From Pseudomonadota bacterium (GTDB lineage Bacteria > Pseudomonadota > Gammaproteobacteria > Burkholderiales > Rhodocyclaceae), in NCBI GenBank assembly GCA_018241665.1, contig JAFEDK010000005.1, positions 372,001 through 436,000 on the forward strand: DNA of 64,000 bases. The letters are read 5' to 3'. Under the pieces are notes generated by a model, which was given only the letters and a program-made list of their open reading frames with translations, ran no database searches and had not been told where the DNA came from. Positions 1 to 10,813 of the stretch are shown here, one piece after another (within the stretch, counting starts at the first letter, position 1; the number at the start of each line of letters is the position of its first letter). The translations under genes were made by a program, and so were the position numbers.

Positions 1-363
1 GAGCGTGGCAGCGCTGCGCACGGCGAGCTGGATCAGCGCGCCGCCAAGGGCGCCGACGCGCCGGTACTCGGCGGCGACGGCCAGCCGCGAGCCCTGCCAG
101 ACGTCCGGCGCGAGGCGGTGGATGCGCACCGTGCCGACCACCGGCGCCGGCCCGCCGCCCTCCACGCACGGACGGGCCACCAGCAGCAGCGCGTCAGTGT
201 CGATGGCGTCCTCGTCGCTGCCGTCGAACAGGCCCTGCTCGGCGCAGAACACCGCCCGGCGCAGGGCCAGCGCCTCGGCACGGGTGGCCGCATCGGCATG
301 TTCGACGCGGTAGTGGCGCGGCAGACGCAGCCGCGCGGCGATGGCGGGCAGCGGGGCGTTCAT
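1..363 (-). CDS. nitE: GNAT N-acetyltransferase of the Nit1C cluster, 3' end cut by window edge
   Basis: The first 121 codons are present and the frame stays open to the left edge, so the C-terminus is missing. The start ATG overlaps the stop of the radical SAM gene as ATGA, which shows translational coupling. The N-terminus contains ALRRAVFCAEQGLF and, later, VVGTVRIHRL and an SRLAVAAEYRRVGALGGALI stretch, the usual beta-strand and acetyl-CoA-binding pattern of GNAT acetyltransferases. In known Nit1C clusters (nitBCDEFGH) a GNAT protein follows the radical SAM gene, so the order supports the assignment. The acetyl acceptor is not known. nitF (AIR synthase-like), nitG and nitH would be expected to the left of the window; that is inference. 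Confidence 0.82.
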   Translation of the reverse strand, partial: MNAPLPAIAARLRLPRHYRVEHADAATRAEALALRRAVFCAEQGLFDGSDEDAIDTDALLLVARPCVEGGGPAPVVGTVRIHRLAPDVWQGSRLAVAAEYRRVGALGGALIQLAVRSAATL

Positions 364-1428
364 GGCCGGGCCTCGTAGCGGGACTGGGCCGAGCAGGCGC
401 CGCATTTGCCGCAGCCGGCCTTCATCGCGGTGCCGCTGAGGCCACCGGCCTGCAGCAGCCCGGCCAGCGGGGCCAGCACGGCGTCCATGAAGGCGGCGTC
501 GGGTGCCGGGTGGTCTTCCAGCGGCGTGCCGGAGATCGGCACGAAGGGCACCACGAAGGGATACACGCCGAGGTCGATCAGCCGCGCGCAGGCCGCCAGG
601 ATGGTCTCGCGGCTGTCGCCGAGGCCGGCCAGGATGTAGGTGGACACCTGGCCACGGCCGAAGACCTCGACCGCCGCGGCGAAGGCCTCGTCGTAGCGCT
701 CCGGCGGGATCGCCGCCTTGCCGGGCATCAGGCGCTGACGCAGCGCCGGGGTGAGCACTTCGAGGTGCATGCCGAGGCTGTCCACGCCGGCCTCGCGGAC
801 GCGGCGGAACCACGCGAAGTCGTCGGGCGGCTCGAACTGGGCCTGCAGCGGCAGATCCACCGCGGCGCGGATCGCCGCGGCGCTGTCGCACATCACGCGG
901 GCGCCGCGGTCGGGGGTCGGCGGCGTGCCGGTGGTCAGCACCATGTGGCGCACGCCGTCGAGCAGCACCGCCGCGCGGGCCACTTCGGCCAGCTGCTCGG
1001 GTGTCTTGTGGGCGATAGTGCGGCCGGCCGCCAGGGACTGCCCGATGCTGCAGAACTGGCAGGCCTTGGCGCGGCTCTGGTAGCGCGTGCAGGTCTGCAG
1101 CACGGTGGTGGCCAGCACGTCGGTGCTGTGCAGCGTGGCGATGTGGCTGTAGGGCACGCCGTCCAGCGTCTGCAGGCGGTAGAAGCGTGGCGGGCGGGCG
1201 AAGGCGATGCGCGCCACGTGCTGCCCGTCGCGGCTGAGGGTGGCCTCGCCGGCGGCATCCGGGCGGGACGCCACGAAGGGCGAGTGCAGCGCGCGGCCGG
1301 TGTGGAGCGGCACCATCACCGGCTGGCCGTCGATGAGGATGGCCGCGTGGTCCGACGGGCCGGCGCCGCCGCGCCGGCTGTGCAGGCCGCCGGCCGCGGC
1401 GTCGAGCCGGAAGCCGTGGCTCTGCAGC

Positions 1429-2442
<1,014 letters not shown>

Positions 2443-2464
2443 GCTCATCTCCTCGGCGTGGCGC

Positions 2465-2947
2465 TCAGAGCGTCCAGCTGTTGATGACGAAGGCGTCGTC
2501 GCGCTTGTGCAGGAGCTGGATATCCATCACGTCGAGCGGGCTGATCGGGCGAATGCCGGGGATCAGCGAGGGCTCGCCGTGGCCGTACAAGGCCTGCAGC
2601 GCGAAGCGGCACGCATAGACCTGGCCGCCCTCCTCGATGAACTTGGCGAGCTGCTTGTTGATCGCCAGGTGGCCTGGGAAGGCCTCGTCGCCGAGGCGCG
2701 GGAAGCCGCGCTGCAGGCCGAGGGTGACGCCCGGGCCGTAGAGCAGGATGGTGGTGTCGAAGCCCTTGCGCAGCAGGCGGGTGGCCTGCAGCAGGTTCAC
2801 CAGGCCGATGGAGCCTTCGAAGGCGACGGTGTGGAAGGTGACGAGGGCTTTCTGGCCGGGTTCGGCCTTCACGTCCTCGAAGACCTTCTCTTCGTAGTCG
2901 ACGAAGAAATCACCGGCGGTATGGGGGGGCAGGGTCACAGCGGGCAT
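2465..2947 (-). CDS. nitB: MSMEG_0572/Sll0783-family protein, first gene of the Nit1C cluster
   Basis: This protein of about 160 residues is the small DsrE-like conserved protein that opens Nit1C clusters (known as MSMEG_0572 or Sll0783, a nitrogen-starvation response protein in cyanobacteria). It carries [19 protein letters not shown] near the N-terminus and [16 protein letters not shown] in the middle. A longer frame begins at 2983, but ATG 2947 is chosen because GAGGA lies eight bases upstream of it. The gene is 22 bases upstream of nitC and should share its transcript. Upstream is a 426-base gap with two copies of a palindromic operator. Its biochemical role is unknown. Confidence 0.85.
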   Translation of the reverse strand: MPAVTLPPHTAGDFFVDYEEKVFEDVKAEPGQKALVTFHTVAFEGSIGLVNLLQATRLLRKGFDTTILLYGPGVTLGLQRGFPRLGDEAFPGHLAINKQLAKFIEEGGQVYACRFALQALYGHGEPSLIPGIRPISPLDVMDIQLLHKRDDAFVINSWTL

Positions 2948-3066
2948 GTCAGATTCCTCATGATTGGGATTTGAGATGCGCACCGCCGGGGTGTCATGGA
3001 GGCCTGGGCCGATGTCTGCCGCCGGTGGTGCGCAGCATCAATTCAGCAACAGACGTGCCATCAATT

Positions 3067-3096
3067 TACTTTTATTGTATGCATACAATAAAAGTA
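3067..3096. promoter_or_regulatory. 30-bp perfect palindrome, likely operator of the nit cluster
   Basis: The sequence is a perfect inverted repeat with its centre at 3081/3082. Its inner 16 bases (3074-3089) read ATTGTATGCATACAAT. The same 16-mer with one change per copy recurs at 3223-3238 and at 4800-4815 in front of the MocR-type regulator gene. That distribution points to a binding site for that regulator. It lies about 120 bases upstream of the nitB start. Confidence 0.72.
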
Positions 3097-3222
3097 CGAA
3101 GAATCATTTCCTTGGATTTGAGAGATGGCCGCGGGGCATGTCGCGGCAGCGAAAAAAGACTGAGGGATCAACGCACTTGGCCAGTGCATCGACGAGGCTG
3201 CGCGCACTCGCGGCGTGCATGC

Positions 3223-3238
3223 ATTGAATGCATACAAT
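3223..3238. promoter_or_regulatory. second copy of the ATTGWATGCATWCAAT palindrome
   Basis: The site reads ATTGAATGCATACAAT, differing at one base from the core of the 3067-3096 palindrome. It is about 150 bases from that copy, which would allow looping or cooperative binding. The base changed here (T to A in the left arm) is mirrored by a change in the right arm of the copy at 4800-4815. Confidence 0.65.
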
Positions 3239-3256
3239 TTATTGCGGCAACAATTT

Positions 3257-3323
3257 GTGGGGGCGAATTCATTCGCCCGCGGAGGTCTTTCTAGCAGGGG
3301 CGGGCGAATGAATTCGCCCCCAC
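3257..3323. repeat. 67-bp palindromic repeat element, copy 1
   Basis: Two complementary 24-base ends (GTGGGGGCGAATTCATTCGC... and its reverse complement) flank a central 19 bases. Each end also has its own 8-bp arms GGGCGAAT/ATTCGCCC around a 2-base centre. It lies downstream of the MocR-type gene stop at 3374. The same unit occurs throughout the window at a constant length of 66-67 bases. Confidence 0.93.
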
Positions 3324-3373
3324 GGGTTTCCCTCCCAGCCCCCACCGGGGAAAGGAGGAAAGTGGGGGCGCGC

Positions 3374-4771
3374 TCAGACGATGGAGGAGTAGATCGCCGG
3401 CGGGTGGGACAGGGCCGCGCCGACCAGCTCCATGGCGTGCTGCACGTCGTCGCGGCTGGCGGCGCCGCCGAGGCAGATGCGGACCGCCTCCACCGCCGCG
3501 CCGCCGACCAGGAAGGCGTCGCTGGTCACCACGCCGATGCCGCTGTTGCGCAGGTGGGTCGCGAAGCTGACCCGGCTCCAGCCTTCCGGCAGGGGCAGCC
3601 ACAGGTGGAAGCCGTCGGGGGAGGCCTGGAAGGCGGCCGGGCCGAGGGCCGCGGCGGCCAGCTGCTGGCGCACCCGCGACTCCTCGCGGATGAAGCGGAC
3701 CAGTTGCTCGGCGGTGCCGTCGAGCACCCATTCGGTAGCGATGGCCGTCGAGATCGGCGGCGTCATCACCGACACCGCGCGCAGGATGCCGCTGACCCGC
3801 GGCAGCTGGCGGGCGTCGGGCAGCGCCAGGTAGGCCACCCTCAGGCCGGCGCCGACGGTCTTGGACAGGCCGCAGACGTGGTAGGTGAGCTCCGGCAGCA
3901 GGGTCTTGAAGCTCGGCGGCGGCGCCTCCGGCAACAGGCCGTAAGGGTCGTCCTCGATCACCGGCACCTGGTGGCGCGCGGCGATCTCGGCGATCGCCTC
4001 GCGGCGCCCGGCGGACATGGTGGTGGTGGTCGGGTTGTGGATCGTCGGGTTGATGTACAGGGCCGCCGGCTGGTTGTCGCGGCAGCAGCGCTCGAAGGCG
4101 TCGGGCAGGATGCCGTCCGCGTCGGACGGCAGGCCGAGCAGGCTGACCCCGTGGATCGCCGCCAGCGCGCGGATGCCCGGATAGGTGATGTTGTCGCAGC
4201 ACACGCGGCCGCCGCCTGTGCCGACCAGGGTGCTCAGCAGCGCGTTGAGCACGCTGTGGGTGCCCGGACAGACCAGCACCTTGTCGATGCTGGTCGCGAT
4301 GCCGCGCCGCGCCAGCCAATGCACGGCGGCCTCCCGGTCCTCGGGGCTGCCGCCGAAGGGCTGGTAGCGCAGCAGGGAGTTGATGTCGCCGCACAGCCCG
4401 CGCAGGCCGGTCTCCATGCGGGCCAGCAGCTCGGGTTGGTCGGGCTCCGGCGGCAGGTTCATCGACATGTCGATCAGGCGCGCCCGGGCTGCGCTGTGGC
4501 GGACCCGCGGGCAGGCCTCCGGCCGCACGAAGGTGCCCTGCCCGACCCGCGCGCCGAGCAGGCCACGGCGCTGCGCCTCGGCGTAGGCCCGGCTGATGGT
4601 CGTGAAGTTGAGGCCCAGCGCGTGGGCCAGCTGGCGCTGCGGCGGCAGCCGGGTGTCCGGCGCCAGGCGGCCATCGCGGATGTCGCCGGCAATGGCGTCG
4701 GCGATGGCAATGTAAGCAGGCTTGGCCGGGTCAAGGGCGAGAGGCGTCCACGCCAGGGTTCTGGGTGCCAT
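3374..4771 (-). CDS. MocR-type (GntR/aminotransferase fusion) PLP-dependent regulator
   Basis: The 465-residue protein has an N-terminal GntR winged helix-turn-helix (about residues 15-85, with LPPQRQLAHALGLNFTTISR) joined to a class I aminotransferase-like domain. PLP-binding residues are visible: N246 in HNPT, the acidic pair in VIEDDPYG near 274 and the Schiff-base lysine K304 in GLSKTVGAGLR. This is the usual MocR/PdxR layout and length. A palindrome at 4800-4815, 29-44 bases upstream of the start, matches two sites in the nit promoter region, so it probably regulates itself and the nit cluster. The effector is unknown; an amino-group metabolite or PLP is typical for the family. No clear Shine-Dalgarno site is seen. 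Confidence 0.9.
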   Translation of the reverse strand: MAPRTLAWTPLALDPAKPAYIAIADAIAGDIRDGRLAPDTRLPPQRQLAHALGLNFTTISRAYAEAQRRGLLGARVGQGTFVRPEACPRVRHSAARARLIDMSMNLPPEPDQPELLARMETGLRGLCGDINSLLRYQPFGGSPEDREAAVHWLARRGIATSIDKVLVCPGTHSVLNALLSTLVGTGGGRVCCDNITYPGIRALAAIHGVSLLGLPSDADGILPDAFERCCRDNQPAALYINPTIHNPTTTTMSAGRREAIAEIAARHQVPVIEDDPYGLLPEAPPPSFKTLLPELTYHVCGLSKTVGAGLRVAYLALPDARQLPRVSGILRAVSVMTPPISTAIATEWVLDGTAEQLVRFIREESRVRQQLAAAALGPAAFQASPDGFHLWLPLPEGWSRVSFATHLRNSGIGVVTSDAFLVGGAAVEAVRICLGGAASRDDVQHAMELVGAALSHPPAIYSSIV

Positions 4772-4799
4772 GGAATCAATTCAGGTAGGCAAGGCGGAG

Positions 4800-4815
4800 A
4801 TTGTATGCATTCAAT
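4800..4815. promoter_or_regulatory. third copy of the ATTGWATGCATWCAAT palindrome, MocR-type gene promoter
   Basis: The site reads ATTGTATGCATTCAAT and lies just upstream of the MocR-type start at 4771, where it would overlap the promoter. Together with the sites at 3074-3089 and 3223-3238 it flanks the regulator gene and the nit operon only; no other copy was found in the window by reading. Confidence 0.7.
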
Positions 4816-4857
4816 CCGGCACCCGCCAGCCGGCTGCTTGCCTGCGGGGGATTGCCT

Positions 4858-4924
4858 GTGGGGGCGAATTCATTCGCCCGCGGACTTCCCTGAGCCGGCA
4901 GCGGGCGAATGAATTCGCCCCCAA
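4858..4924. repeat. 67-bp palindromic repeat element, copy 2
   Basis: A full copy with one mismatch at the last base of the right end. It starts four bases after the stop of the hybrid kinase gene, between it and the MocR-type promoter, so on the minus strand it is the first structure transcribed after the kinase and could act as its 3' end. Confidence 0.9.
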
Positions 4925-4928
4925 CGGC

Positions 4929-7900
4929 TTAGTGTTCTTGCAGCCAGCGCAACAGCACCGCGTAGAACTCCGCCGGCTCGACGGGCTTGGCGACGAAATC
5001 GTTCATGCCGGCAGCGAGGCAGTGCTGGCGGTCTTCGGCGAAGGCATTGGCGGTCATCGCCAGCACCGGCAAGGCGGCCTTGCCCGGCAGCAGGCGGATC
5101 CGGCGGGTGGCCTCGAGGCCGTCCATCACCGGCATCTGCATGTCCATCAGGACCAGGTCGAAGTCTTCGACGGCGATCCGCGCCACCGCTTCCGCGCCAT
5201 CGCCGACGGCGGTCGTCCGCAGGCCACATTCGTCCAGGAAGAAGCGCGCCACTTCCTGGTTGAGGGGTTCGTCCTCCACCAGCAGGATGCGCGCGCCGGC
5301 GTGATCACGGCGCAGGATGACATCGGCCGGCAGGCTGTCGCCCAACGGATGTTCGGCGATGGCAACGGCCGGTGCCACTGCGCGGCGGAAGCGCGCGGTG
5401 AGCCAGAAGGTGCTGCCGACCCCCGGCTCGCTGTGCACGCCGGCCTCGCCGCCCATCAGGCGGGCCAGGCGGCGGGTGATCGCCAGCCCGAGGCCGGTAC
5501 CGCCGTACTTGCGGGTGGTCGAGTCGTCGGCCTGCTCGAAGGCCATGAACAGGCGCGGCAGGGCCTCGGCCGGGATGCCGATGCCGGTGTCTTCGACCTC
5601 GAAACGCAGCAGCAGGCGCTCGCCGGCGGCCTCGACGATCCGCACGCGCAGCGTGATGCGGCCGTGCTCGGTGAATTTGACCGCGTTGCCCAGATAGTTG
5701 AGCAGGGCCTGGCTCAGGCGCACCGCGTCACCATTGAGCCAGCCCAGCTCCCCGGGCACGTCGAAGACCAGCGCCAGGCCCTTCTCGCGCAGGCGCTCGC
5801 CGAGCATCGAGCCAATCCGCGCGAGAACCGTGGCGAAGTCGAAATCGGCCTTTTCGAGGACCAGCTTGTCGGCCTCGATCTTGGAGATGTCGAGGATGTC
5901 GTTGATGACCCCCAGCAGGTGGTCGGCGGAACCGAGGATCTTGTCCAGCATGCCGGCCTGCGTCCCGTCGATGCCGGTTCGGCGCAGCGCATGGGTGAGG
6001 CCGATGATCGCGTTCATCGGGGTGCGGATCTCGTGGCTCATGTTGGCGAGGAACACGCTCTTGGCGCGGGTCGCGCTTTCCGCCTCGTCGGCGCGATGGG
6101 CCAGCGCCTCGTTGAGCATCTCGATCTGGCGCTCCTTCTCCTTCGCCGTGGTGATGTCCGACGCCAGCGCGAAATAGCCGCGCACCTGGCCTTCGTCGTA
6201 ATCGGGGATGTACTGCACCTGCAGCCACCGCCGCATGCCGCGCACATCGACCAGCGGGCGTTCGAAGGCGCGCACCTGCCCGCGCAGCACGGCCTCGACG
6301 TGGGGACGGGTCATCTCGAAGGCCTCCTTGCCGATCACCTGCCGGAGGTGCAGCCCCCTCACCTCCGGCGGCCGGAGCCCGAACATGCCCTCGAAGGCGT
6401 TGTTGGCGAACTCGTTGCGCAGATCCCGGTTCCAGTAGGCGATCAGCGCCGGCACGTTGTCGAGCACCCCGTGCAACAGCGCCTCGCTCTTGCGCAGCGC
6501 CAGTTCCAGTGCCTTGCGCTGGCGGTTGTCGAAGACCGTGGTGCGGGACGCCACGAAGCGCCCCGCCGCATCGCGGATCGCCGTCGAATTGATGAGCACC
6601 GCCATCGTGCGGCCATCCTTGCCGCGCAGCTCCCATTCCAGATCACGCGCGAAGCCGTCCTGCTGGAACTGGGCGAAATGAGTCTCGAAGCGCTGCGCCA
6701 ACTCGGCGCTGATGACATCGGGCAGACGCAGCTTGCCGACCACCTCCTCGCGCCGGTAACCGAGCCATTCCAGCTCGGTATCGTTGATGCGCTGGAAGAC
6801 ACCGTTGCGGTCCACCGAGTGGTAGCCGCAGGGTGCCCGGTTGTAGAGATCCTCGACCTCGGCCGAACGCAGGCTGACCGCCGCGTTGGCGGCCCGCAGT
6901 TCGGCGGTGCGTACCGACACCTCGCGCTCCAGGCGGTCCCGCTCCTTGCTGATGAAGTCCTTCTGCTCGGCGACCCGTGCCTGCAGCACGTTGAAATTGT
7001 GCAACAACAGGCGGATCTCCCGGCTGCCGGCCTCCTCCAGCTGCACGGCCGGCAGGTCACCGGCAACGGACTCGCCGATATGCTGCGTCGCCCGTTCGAG
7101 GGGAGCCAGCGCTCGGCGCAGGCCGAACCAGATCAAGCCGCCGGCCAGCAGCGCGGCCAGCGCCGCCCCCGCATAGATACGGCCGGTCGCCTCCCGCAGC
7201 GGGGCGAAGGCTTCGGCGGTGGGCAGGTAGGACACCACCAGCCACTGCCCGTCCATCACCGGCGCGGCGGCGCTGATCAGATCCACCCCCTTCGAATCCA
7301 CCGTGCGCCCAGGCGCCATATAGCCCTTCAGGCGGCGGTCGAGCAGCGGATTGACGCCCTCCGCGGGCAGCGGACGCAGGACCCGGCTCGCGTCCGTACT
7401 GGCCGCGAAGATGCGCTGCTCGAGGGCATAGACGTGGAAACCACCGGTCTGCCCGTTGCGGACTTCCTCGGTGAGGTGGAAATGGCTGCCCTTCTCGATC
7501 AGTTCGGCGCCGCACATGGCACCGAGCAGTTGTCCGTGGCGATCGACGATCGGGACCGCGGCCAGCAGCACCGGCTGGCGCGCGAAACGGCCGAACCACG
7601 CGCGTATCACCGGCTTGCGGCTCTCCATCAGGCTCACGAAATACGCCGCGTCCCGGTACTGGCTGCCGACATGGCCGCGCAGCGGACTCTCGGCGACACG
7701 CACGCCATCGCGCCAGATCACATACACGTCACGGGTGAACAGGCGGTTAGCCATCGGCTGGGTCCGCAGATAGTCCTGCACCGCACGCGGGGACGGGTCC
7801 GGCAAGGCCGCGATGTGCTCAGCCATCACCTTGAGCGTATCGAGGCGGAAGTGCAGTTCCGCATCCAGCGTACGCGCCAGGAAACTCGCCGCGGTGGCCT

Positions 7901-8072
7901 GCTCGTGGCCGATCAGGGCTTCGAAATCGTCACGCAGGCCGCTGGCCACATGCCAGGCCAGCGCCCCGATCCCGGCCGTGAAGACGAGCACCGACAGCAG
8001 TGCTGCCTTGATCTTCAAAGGCAGGACCGAGAGCGCATTCCTCCACACGCCGGCTCGCAGATGCATTGACAC
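4929..8072 (-). CDS. hybrid sensor histidine kinase with Cache, two PAS and REC domains
   Basis: This inner-membrane sensor of about 1047 residues has a membrane segment near residues 20-42, a periplasmic Cache-like region (about 45-290), a second membrane segment (about 298-318), a coiled linker, two PAS domains (about 400-520 and 525-640), a HisKA domain with H680 in [18 protein letters not shown], a HATPase domain with VEDTGIGIP and GGTGLGLAI, and a receiver domain with D977 in [13 protein letters not shown]. It can therefore phosphorylate its own receiver and would need a further phosphotransfer partner, which is not next to it. The start is GTG 8072 or ATG 8066; neither has a good ribosome site. 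The ligand is unknown. Confidence 0.93.
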   Translation of the reverse strand: MSMHLRAGVWRNALSVLPLKIKAALLSVLVFTAGIGALAWHVASGLRDDFEALIGHEQATAASFLARTLDAELHFRLDTLKVMAEHIAALPDPSPRAVQDYLRTQPMANRLFTRDVYVIWRDGVRVAESPLRGHVGSQYRDAAYFVSLMESRKPVIRAWFGRFARQPVLLAAVPIVDRHGQLLGAMCGAELIEKGSHFHLTEEVRNGQTGGFHVYALEQRIFAASTDASRVLRPLPAEGVNPLLDRRLKGYMAPGRTVDSKGVDLISAAAPVMDGQWLVVSYLPTAEAFAPLREATGRIYAGAALAALLAGGLIWFGLRRALAPLERATQHIGESVAGDLPAVQLEEAGSREIRLLLHNFNVLQARVAEQKDFISKERDRLEREVSVRTAELRAANAAVSLRSAEVEDLYNRAPCGYHSVDRNGVFQRINDTELEWLGYRREEVVGKLRLPDVISAELAQRFETHFAQFQQDGFARDLEWELRGKDGRTMAVLINSTAIRDAAGRFVASRTTVFDNRQRKALELALRKSEALLHGVLDNVPALIAYWNRDLRNEFANNAFEGMFGLRPPEVRGLHLRQVIGKEAFEMTRPHVEAVLRGQVRAFERPLVDVRGMRRWLQVQYIPDYDEGQVRGYFALASDITTAKEKERQIEMLNEALAHRADEAESATRAKSVFLANMSHEIRTPMNAIIGLTHALRRTGIDGTQAGMLDKILGSADHLLGVINDILDISKIEADKLVLEKADFDFATVLARIGSMLGERLREKGLALVFDVPGELGWLNGDAVRLSQALLNYLGNAVKFTEHGRITLRVRIVEAAGERLLLRFEVEDTGIGIPAEALPRLFMAFEQADDSTTRKYGGTGLGLAITRRLARLMGGEAGVHSEPGVGSTFWLTARFRRAVAPAVAIAEHPLGDSLPADVILRRDHAGARILLVEDEPLNQEVARFFLDECGLRTTAVGDGAEAVARIAVEDFDLVLMDMQMPVMDGLEATRRIRLLPGKAALPVLAMTANAFAEDRQHCLAAGMNDFVAKPVEPAEFYAVLLRWLQEH

Positions 8073-8328
8073 GTCGCGCTAGTCCCCCACCTTCGCCTCC
8101 GCACGCCTGCGCCACGGATGGGCTTAGCCAATACAATGCGGAAGCAGCCGATCCCGCACTTTCACGTGCAGAAAGACTCCCCCAGGCGCAGAACCAACGC
8201 TATGCGACACGTCACAAACTCCCCGGCTGCGACATTTTTTTGCCGGCATCCTGCGCCGGGGTGAAAATTCGACGCGTGGCTGCGCTACCGCGCCGGTTCC
8301 TCCAACCACTCAAGATCGACACCCGCCC

Positions 8329-8655
8329 ATGGACCTGCAAAAGCAATTTCGGGATGACGAACTCGAAAAGATCGTCGACGAGGCCACGCTATACATGTGC
8401 GCCTGCCCTGGTCAGGTGGCCTCGGAACTCTTCAACCTGCGCGACCTGATCCGTTACCAGCGCGAATGCCTCGACAGCAGCAACACGGCGCCGGCCGTCC
8501 ATCGCACGATCGCCGATGCGGCGCTGCAGGCCCATCGGCTGATGGAAGACTGCCTGACCCGGGTGCTGGAACTGGAAGGCTGGGACCGCGAGACCCTGAC
8601 GATGCCCGAAGGCCTGCGCCAGCGCCGCGACGCGCTGATCGAGGGCAAGGACTGA
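8329..8655 (+). CDS. conserved-looking small protein of unknown function
   Basis: A 108-residue acidic protein, probably soluble and helical, with no signal peptide or membrane segment. It contains YMCACPGQVASELFNLRDLI near residue 22 and an otherwise helical pattern of charged residues. It stands alone on the plus strand, divergent from the hybrid kinase across a 256-base gap in which I see no gene or clear promoter. It ends just before a strong terminator that serves the opposite strand. I do not recognise the family. Its codon use resembles its neighbours and the frame is free of interruptions, which supports it as a real gene. Confidence 0.7.
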   Translation: MDLQKQFRDDELEKIVDEATLYMCACPGQVASELFNLRDLIRYQRECLDSSNTAPAVHRTIADAALQAHRLMEDCLTRVLELEGWDRETLTMPEGLRQRRDALIEGKD

Positions 8656-8663
8656 CACCTGGT

Positions 8664-8715
8664 AAAAAAAAGAGGGGGTGCCACCCGGGACCTTGCCCAG
8701 GGTGACACCCCCTCT
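8664..8715 (-). terminator. rho-independent terminator of the Rieske gene at 8741-9946
   Basis: Arms AGAGGGGGTG (8671-8680) and CACCCCCTCT (8706-8715) enclose a further G/C-rich stem. Read on the minus strand the hairpin is followed by eight T residues (complement of the A run 8664-8671). It starts 25 bases after the stop codon at 8741. The hairpin may also slow transcription from the plus-strand gene ending at 8655. Confidence 0.92.
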
Positions 8716-8740
8716 ACCCACGAGTCGCTGACGCAGCCGC

Positions 8741-9946
8741 TCAGCAGCCGGCGGCAACCCCCACCTTGGTCGGCGGGGCCTCGACCGGCACCTCGCCGAT
8801 GCCGCGCAGGAAGGCCTGGTGCATGTTCTGCAGGGCCGGCTCGTTGGCGCCGAAGGTGCTGTAGCGCAGCATGCCGGCGTTGAGGTTCTTCATCACGTTG
8901 GTGGACACCCAGTAATCCTCCTCATCCACCACCTTGCAGATGAACTCGAAGTGCTCCTGCGGCGTGTTGCCGTCCCAGCCCTTGTCGCCGCCCTGGCGCA
9001 CATAGCTGCGGTAGATGGTGCGATGCTCGCCGGGCTTGTCGCCCGGATAGAGCTTGAAGAACTCCACCGACACCGGCGACACCAGCAGGGAGGTGTTGGG
9101 GTAGATGAAATGCACCAGCTGGAAGTCGTTGAAGATGTCCAGCGTCCATTCGGACTCGGGGATCTCCTTCAGGCGCCTGATGCTCTCGTTGGGGAAGGCC
9201 AGGCGGTGGCTGCGCCCCTCGGGGCCGAAGGTGTCGAAGGCCGAGGTGTTGCCGATGGAGATGCCGCCGAGGGTGTTACGGTGCAGGGCCAGGAAGTGGT
9301 AGCCCTCGCAGAAGGTGTCCAGCGCCAGCTTCCAGTTGGTCTGCAGCTTCCACTCGTGCTGGGCCACGTAGCCGAGGGAGCCCAGGTCCCACATCTCGAA
9401 GACCGGCGCCATGTGGCCGAGGATGTCGTCCACCGACACCTTCACGTCCGGATGCATGCCGGCGAAGATCATCCCGTACTTCTCCTCGACCGGCAGGCGC
9501 ACCAGGTCGTACAGGGATTTCTCGATACTGCCGAAGCTCTTTTCCTCCCACACCGCGCGCAGCTTGCCTTTCAGGTCGAAGCCCCAGTTGTGGTACGGGC
9601 AGGCCAGCGAGGCGGTCTTGCCGCAACCGTCCTTCAGGCGCGCGGCGCGGTGGGTACAGGCGTTGAGGAAGGCATTGACCTTGCCTTCGTTGTCGCGGGT
9701 CAGCAGCACCGGCACGCCGAGGTCGTCGAAGGTGTAGTAGCTGCCCTTCTCCGGCAGGTCGCTGGAGAAGCACACGAACTGCGGCTCGTCCTTGAAGATG
9801 GTGGCCTTCTCGCGCTCGAACAGGGCCTGGTCGGTATACACCGAGGACGGCTGGCGATAGGCGCCGGCGGCGCTGTCGGTGGTGCCGGCATCGACGAGGG
9901 CCAGCATGCGCTTGATGAGTTCCTTGTAAACCTGAACGTTGTCCAT
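8741..9946 (-). CDS. Rieske non-heme iron oxygenase, alpha subunit
   Basis: The protein of 401 residues hydroxylates an unknown ring substrate using electrons from a ferredoxin. The Rieske [2Fe-2S] ligands are C97, H99, C116 and H119 (ACTHRA and LACPYHNW). The mononuclear iron site is shown by DTFCEGYHFLALH with H217 and H222, and a later acidic residue near EEDYW should complete the facial triad. The length fits a stand-alone alpha subunit. AAGGAG lies seven bases before the start. It is a single-gene unit with its own terminator and an A/T-rich motif (9967-9985) upstream. No beta subunit or reductase lies beside it. It may use the ferredoxin encoded at 34545-34874. Confidence 0.93.
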   Translation of the reverse strand: MDNVQVYKELIKRMLALVDAGTTDSAAGAYRQPSSVYTDQALFEREKATIFKDEPQFVCFSSDLPEKGSYYTFDDLGVPVLLTRDNEGKVNAFLNACTHRAARLKDGCGKTASLACPYHNWGFDLKGKLRAVWEEKSFGSIEKSLYDLVRLPVEEKYGMIFAGMHPDVKVSVDDILGHMAPVFEMWDLGSLGYVAQHEWKLQTNWKLALDTFCEGYHFLALHRNTLGGISIGNTSAFDTFGPEGRSHRLAFPNESIRRLKEIPESEWTLDIFNDFQLVHFIYPNTSLLVSPVSVEFFKLYPGDKPGEHRTIYRSYVRQGGDKGWDGNTPQEHFEFICKVVDEEDYWVSTNVMKNLNAGMLRYSTFGANEPALQNMHQAFLRGIGEVPVEAPPTKVGVAAGC

Positions 9947-9966
9947 TGTCTCGCTCCTTATGATCA

Positions 9967-9985
9967 GGACTGTTTGTTTTTTATG
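9967..9985. promoter_or_regulatory. A/T-rich motif of the catabolic island, site a
   Basis: Read towards the Rieske gene it is CATAAAAAACAAACAGTCC. It shares the A-run plus ACAAACA pattern with seven other sites in front of catabolic genes but lacks a clear second arm. It is 21-39 bases upstream of the start at 9946, where it would overlap the promoter. Confidence 0.45.
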
Positions 9986-10030
9986 TAGGCCGCAGTATCG
10001 TCCGTTCCGCCGTTGCCGACAACTACCGGA

Positions 10031-10813
10031 TCAGGTAGTGGCCGGCGCGCCGGGCAGGCCGTCGAAGTAGCGGCCGGCCAGGTTGCCGCCATCCACCACC
10101 ATCTCGGCGCCGCACACGTAGGAGGCTTCCTCGCCGAGCAGGAACAGGGCCATGCGGGCGATCTCGATGGGCCGGCCGATGCGCGGCACCGGCTGGCTGC
10201 GGTAGGCCTTGTCGAGGGCGTCGGTATCGCCGTCGAACATGCTGCCCATGCTGGTGTCGATGCCGCCCGGATGGATCGAATTGACCCGCACGCCGCGCTG
10301 GCCCAGCTCCAGCGCCGCCACCCGGCTGAGGCCGCGCAGGCCCCACTTGCTGGCGCAGTAGGCGCCCATCGAGTTCCAGGCCGTCATGCCGCCGATCGAC
10401 GAAATATTGACGATGCGGCCATAGCCGCGCGCCGCCATCGCCGGCCCGACGTGCTTGATGCCGAGGAAGGGCCCCACCAGGTTCACGTCCACCACCCGGC
10501 GGAAATCGGCCAGGCCGGTCTTGGCCAGGGTTTCCGAGAAGTTGATGCCGGCGTTGTTGACCAGCCCGTCGATGCTGCCCCAGCACTCCAGCACGTCGCT
10601 GACAACGCGCTGCCAGTCGGCCTCCTCCGTCACGTCGAGATGCTGGAACAGCGCGCCGTCGCCGAGCTCGTCGGCCAGCGCCGCGCCATCGGCATCCAGG
10701 ATGTCGGCGATCACCACGCTGGCCCCTTCGGCGTGGAACAGGCGCGCCATCGTCGCGCCCATGCCGCGTGCCGCACCGGTCACCAGCACTACCCGTCCGG
10801 CGAGGCGCTTCAT
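10031..10813 (-). CDS. short-chain dehydrogenase/reductase, hydroxysteroid dehydrogenase-like
   Basis: A classical SDR of 260 residues, expected to interconvert an alcohol and a ketone with NAD(P)H in the cytoplasm. It has the nucleotide motif VTGAARGMGA, the NNAGIN motif, and a catalytic YCASK (Y-x3-K) preceded by the SS pair in NISSIGG. It is the last gene of the seven-gene operon that starts at 17246 and overlaps the flavoprotein gene upstream by four bases (ATGA). A ketone made here is a fitting substrate for the flavoprotein, which desaturates next to ketones in the KstD family; that link is inference. Confidence 0.9.
   Translation of the reverse strand: MKRLAGRVVLVTGAARGMGATMARLFHAEGASVVIADILDADGAALADELGDGALFQHLDVTEEADWQRVVSDVLECWGSIDGLVNNAGINFSETLAKTGLADFRRVVDVNLVGPFLGIKHVGPAMAARGYGRIVNISSIGGMTAWNSMGAYCASKWGLRGLSRVAALELGQRGVRVNSIHPGGIDTSMGSMFDGDTDALDKAYRSQPVPRIGRPIEIARMALFLLGEEASYVCGAEMVVDGGNLAGRYFDGLPGAPATT

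Larger units (their letters stand above)
2948..3373. other. intergenic control region between nitB and the MocR-type gene
   Basis: This gap of 426 bases holds no convincing gene. It contains a 30-bp perfect palindrome (3067-3096), a second related palindrome (3223-3238) and a 67-bp palindromic repeat element (3257-3323). It is clearly more A/T-rich than the coding DNA around it, as expected for a promoter of the nit operon running leftwards. No clear -35/-10 pair could be fixed by eye. Confidence 0.7.

Noticed and set aside
3257..4924. The paired palindromic elements as ends of an insertion sequence or composite transposon around the MocR-type gene
   Set aside because: The same elements occur throughout the window without transposase genes, and no target-site duplication was seen around 3257-4924.
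4722..8069. A 1115-codon open frame on the plus strand opposite the hybrid kinase
   Set aside because: It is the mirror of a gene with clear kinase, PAS and receiver motifs; long antisense frames are expected in G/C-rich DNA, and its translation is low-complexity with no recognisable domain.
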